Shown in pieces: positions 60,503 through 64,000 of a DNA stretch of 64,000 bases. Source of the DNA: Atherix ibis (lineage: Eukaryota; Arthropoda; Insecta; Diptera; Athericidae); the NCBI GenBank assembly GCA_958298945.1, contig OY282606.1, forward strand, positions 25,331,740-25,395,739. The letters run 5' to 3'. Every line of letters starts with the position of its first letter. The stretch's first letter is position 1. Both the position numbers and the translations under genes were made by a program. The notes under the pieces are model-generated. The model ran no database searches and was not told where the DNA came from. It was given only the letters and a program-made list of their open reading frames with translations.

Positions 60503-60945
60503 TTGCAGTTATGATTATTTGGAAATTACCGAACCAAGTTTGACACATTCGAATTTGAAAAGTACGGATCCGAATTTTTCGCATACCTCACGGCATGGTC
60601 TAAGAAAAAACACTTACCGAAAGCGAAATTCTTATGATAGCCTTAATATTAATGATAATATGGAGACAGCTCAGGCTAATTATCAAAATCTATTGAATAT
60701 ATTTTCGAATTTATATAAACCGCGATCGAATTTTTTAATCCAAACACCCGACTATCCAAGGGGTAATCCATTATATAATACGAATAGGCAGCGGGAGAGT
60801 CTACCGCGAAGGATGTGTGGCGATTGGAGTTCTAAATTGAAATTGTTGCGTCACGTCTCAACCGGATCCTATTTGGGATTACATTTTGTATCTGATTATT
60901 CACATCATTATGGTGGATTTAAAGCGAAAGTTTTCATGGAAAATA
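60503..60945 (+). CDS. CUB/C-type lectin gene, last visible exon: rest of CUB3
   Basis: A 443-bp exon, acceptor ttacatttacag, donor aata|gtaagt. GG+T joins the previous exon to give ENEPGCSYDYLEITEPS, the canonical CUB C.YDYLEI strand. A hydrophilic insert of about 90 residues follows (THSNLKSTDPNFSHTSR onward, including a basic KNTYRKRNS stretch). Then MCGDWSSKLKLLRHVSTGSY, LGLHFVSDYSHHYGGFKAKV closes the domain (LCG...V...F.SD.S....GF.A.Y pattern). The exon ends one base into a codon, so the gene continues beyond the window. The insert has RKR and RR dibasic sites, which might be cleaved, but that is speculation. Confidence 0.9.
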
Positions 60946-62369
60946 GTAAGTTTTTCATTATCATCAATTACAATTAATTTACTTAAAAGATCTACCAAAA
61001 ACTATCTATTATATAAGAATTTCTATCTTATAATTTTAATATCTTTTTATTTAGTTTAGTTTATTTTTTAAATATATATATTAATTTTTTTTTTTTTAAA
61101 TAAAAATAATAATAAATATAATAAGAAAATTTGGTTTTCTTTCAAGAGACAATACTTATTTTTTTTTAATAATATTTCAATAATTTCATACAAATCAAAT
61201 TAGAAAGTTTATTAAGTTTACTTTATAGCAAATTTAAAATTTTTTTTGAATGTTTATAGTAAAAAAATTTAATTGTTGGAATAGTTTCTGTCATGTAAAA
61301 TAATTTTAATAAAAACGAAAATCTATTTTTTTTCTTCTAAAAATTAGTTTAGTTTTTTTGTTTTAATTACAGTTCAATTAAACTTTTAATAAATTATTCT
61401 CATTCTGTCTTTACTGAAAAAATCAAGCTATACTATTTAAGCAACAACAAAAAATTATACGGAAAAAAAATTAATTAGAAATTTCCACTTTTAAGTATTA
61501 AAACTTATTTAATATCTTCAAAATTAGTTGGCATTAATGCGTAAGTTGATGGGCAAATATTTGTTGAAACGCATTTTTGTATATTATTTTATATATTATT
61601 TAGTATAGAGGAAAATTTCTTATCCAAACAATAGAATAAAATTTAAGAGAAATAATTTTTTTAACTAGTAGAACATTTTTTTTACGACGTAAAAGAATAC
61701 AGAATGAATATTCGGAAAAATTTATTTGAGTAATATGAGTAAGCGAAATTTTTTTGGAATCTAATTTTATTCAAAAACTTTCTAATGTTTTCTTTTTCTT
61801 CCTTTCATTTAAGAATATTTCCAAAGCAGGCTTTCGTTTAGTATTGGCTCATGATTAGGCAAATTTAGAGAAAATGGCAGCTTTTAACGAAGACCATCAG
61901 TAATGAGAATTTCATAGATTTTTGTGTTTTGTTGCTTTTAAGGCAGGCATGCTTAAGTCCTTCAATATAACATAATATTTTACTAGAAAATAAATCTTAC
62001 CATAGAAATATGGTTTCATGTACATGTATTTTTGTATATATATATAAGTCCTTGGAATATCTCTAATATATGAGAATAGGTTGAATATTCACCCAAACTA
62101 TTTATTTATTAATATATTGGCTCTAATTAGTCTTGTAATTTAGTTGGGTGTTTTGGGTCTGTGCCAATAAGCTGCAATTGACTCTCTTATGGCACATATT
62201 TGTCTTAGACATTTCTAGGTCAAACCTCCCCTTATCCCCTACCCCCTTAAATTATAACCATAAGGATTTTTTCTAAAGAAAATTTTATAATACGAATGAA
62301 AAATACACTTATTATTTTATTTACTTTAAGTTCGGATTTAAATTGCAAAAATATTATTAGTTCTATTAA
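60946..62369. other. Downstream intron, nothing recognised
   Basis: The intron begins with gtaagt at 60946 and has no acceptor that I can tie to a coding exon in the remaining window. Confidence 0.5.
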
Positions 62370-62680
62370 AAAAAAATCCTACGGCATCAAATAACACGAT
62401 CTTGGCGGTCAATTGACTTGACCAAATCTCAAAATTATACGTTCTAGAAACTTTTTTCGATCAAAAAAGTAAAAATTGTTCGTATTGTGTTGTTTGTGGC
62501 GCCATGTTATTAAAAGTATATGAAGTCGAAAAATTTAAAATTTTTAAGTAATTGTTCATTTAAAAAAAAAAAACCACAAAGTTACTTTTTGCGGATACAA
62601 TGGCTTCTCCATAGTCCCTAGTTGGCTTCCAGAACTGCATTTGTGCCAATTTTGCTTATTTTCATATCAACCGAGTGGTG
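62370..62680 (-). mobile_element. Tc1/mariner-type relic
   Basis: Short - strand pieces (KSIDRQDRVI.CRRIFF; GATNNTIRT) match the region around VNWPPRS.DLTP and the preceding HTT segment of the LEYLSWGYVKS-type transposase. Strongly decayed, with limits uncertain. Confidence 0.35.
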
Positions 62681-62901
62681 CATCGATGCAGAAAATGTTA
62701 TTCAAAAAATCTAAACCGAAAGCCTCTTATACCAGCACCCAATCAGCTTATGCATTTGATGGCCAATTAACTGATACAAAAATATTAAATGGCAAATTTT
62801 CTGCTTTACAAATTTTATCTTAAATATTAAATAATAATATTATTTCTACAATAAAAGGACTGCTTTTTACCGAGCTGTAAAATAGATAACCTAACTATAT
62901 A

Positions 62902-64000
62902 CCAGGTGTATAAGCTTAAATCCGCTGTTTTTTAGTCAAAAAAACACATGTTTTTTTCATAGAAAGCAAAAACAACTTTATTCAAAGTACTTACCCTCGC
63001 TAGCTACACATTTTTCCCATCTCTCGGGCAATTTGTGGATACGACGCCAAAAAAATTCCTTCTCTTTCGAGGCAAACCACTCATAAAGCCATTTTCGGAC
63101 GTCTTCGTAAGAATCGAAGTGCTGCTCAGCGAGCGCGTGGCCCATCGACGAAAACAGGTGGTAGTCGGAAAGGGCCAGATCTGGTGAATAAGGGGAGAGG
63201 GGTAGCACCTCTCAGTTGAGTGTCTCCAAGTAGTTTCGGACCATTTTTGACGTGTGCGATGTTGCGTTGTCGTAGAGGAAAATCAGCTTGTCATTTCTTT
63301 GTTGATAATCCGTCCTTTTTTCATGCAGAGCACGGTGCAATTTGATCAGTTGTTGGTGGTAGCGGTGGGCATTGACAATTTCAACAGGTTTCAACATCTC
63401 ATAGTAGACGATACCCTGCTGACCCCACCAAACGCACAGCATCGTCTTCCGTCCGAAACGATTTGGTCTTGGGGAAGATGTTGATGGTTGCGTTTAGTAT
63501 TCCCGAAATATATCCACTTATCAGCGCCTGTCACAATCCGACGCAGGAACGACTTTCTTTTTTGTTTGGCGAGCAAGATTTCGCATGTGTTTTGGCGTCG
63601 CTCCATCTGCCTATCGTTCAATTCATACGGCACCCATTTGCCGATCTTTTCAATCTTCCCCATGGCACGCAGAGGCATGGAAATGGCTGGTTGAGTAACA
63701 CCCAATTCGAAATTGCCGTCAAGTTACTCAACCAGCCGAAATTGCCGTCTTTGAACCGATAAAACCAATATCGGTACGTTGTTTCCGATAAAGCATTGTA
63801 ACCATAGGCCTCCATAGCTATTCAATGCTATTCGGCAGCCGATTTCTTCAAATTGAAGCAGAAAAGCAGAGCTTCCCGCATATGCTCTTTTTCTGGCACA
63901 AAACTAGACATGATTACCAAAGGAAAAATGTATGTTGTTGTACGAAATTGTTTACAATTTGCGCTGATTAATGTTGACAGATGTCAAACTCATAATAAAA
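62902..64000 (-). mobile_element. Mauritiana-type mariner, copy 5, cut by window end
   Basis: The left TIR ccaggtgtataagcttaaat starts at 62902 after TA at 62900-62901. The right TIR would lie just past 64000. The - strand carries 63815-63618 (MEAYGYNALSETTYRYWFYR), 63705-63391 (IGKWVPYELNDRQMERR; GADKWIYFGN), 63442-63212 (KLIFLYDNATSHTSKMVRNY) and 63208-62978 (YSPDLALSDYHLFSSMGHAL; LPERWEKCVASEGKYFE). The middle catalytic motif has Y for H (YDN), and the first has GAD for GDE. A short inverted duplication scrambles 63680-63737. Confidence 0.88.

Noticed and set aside
62222..62250. Second C-rich run as a quadruplex site
   Set aside because: Only three C runs of four or more; the fourth is too short for the usual pattern.

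Overview
The window is AT-rich insect nuclear DNA, most likely from a fly. The evidence is the crowd of Tc1/mariner elements, the jockey-, R1- and RTE-type LINE remains, GT-AG introns, and an Asn-rich tract coded almost wholly by AAT. There is no sign of bacterial operons, tRNA, rRNA or CRISPR.

One host gene is supported. It lies on the + strand from 43795 to 60945 in seven exons and is open at both ends. In order it encodes a cysteine-poor N-terminal region, a CUB domain, a second CUB domain split by about 160 residues of Asn- and Ser-rich sequence, a long-form C-type lectin domain with QPN and WND motifs, and a third CUB domain carrying an insert of about 90 residues. Splice phases agree at all six junctions. 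This is a secreted or cell-surface adhesion-type protein. I do not recognise an orthologue and give no symbol. Its large introns (5.1, 6.1 and 2.6 kb) are packed with transposons, one ending 68 bp before the last visible exon.

Nearly everything else is mobile DNA or sequence in which I see nothing. Lineages seen: (1) five copies of a mauritiana-type mariner (about 350, 12052, 37836, 47737, 62902), all on the - strand and all broken; (2) a second mauritiana-like mariner (9388-10682); (3) a mariner with an intact 332-residue transposase, TIRs and TA flanks (20000-21196) and a decayed sibling (29980-31233); (4) four short mariners (3706, 22821, 55220, 58135) that share the same two coding deletions, and so look like one defective element amplified in trans; (5) mellifera/cecropia-like mariners (1066, 17960-19880, 18205-19424, 59211-60434); (6) elements with a C-terminal 'LEYLSWGYVKS' signature (16413, 27950, 41671) and related relics at 34195, 37020 and 62370. 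LINE remains are R1-like (4545-7262), jockey-like (21199, 22530-23850, 54000-56640), RTE-like (34616-35515) and small fragments at 26494 and 27527.

Nesting is common: mariner in mariner, mariner in jockey at least twice, and a MITE inside another repeat. Two mariners are mosaics of unrelated lineages. Other structures are a perfect 54-bp-arm hairpin at 29683-29798, a minisatellite of about 21 bp period at 27051-27526, and a C-rich island at 32207. All calls come from reading the sequence and translations; no database search was run.
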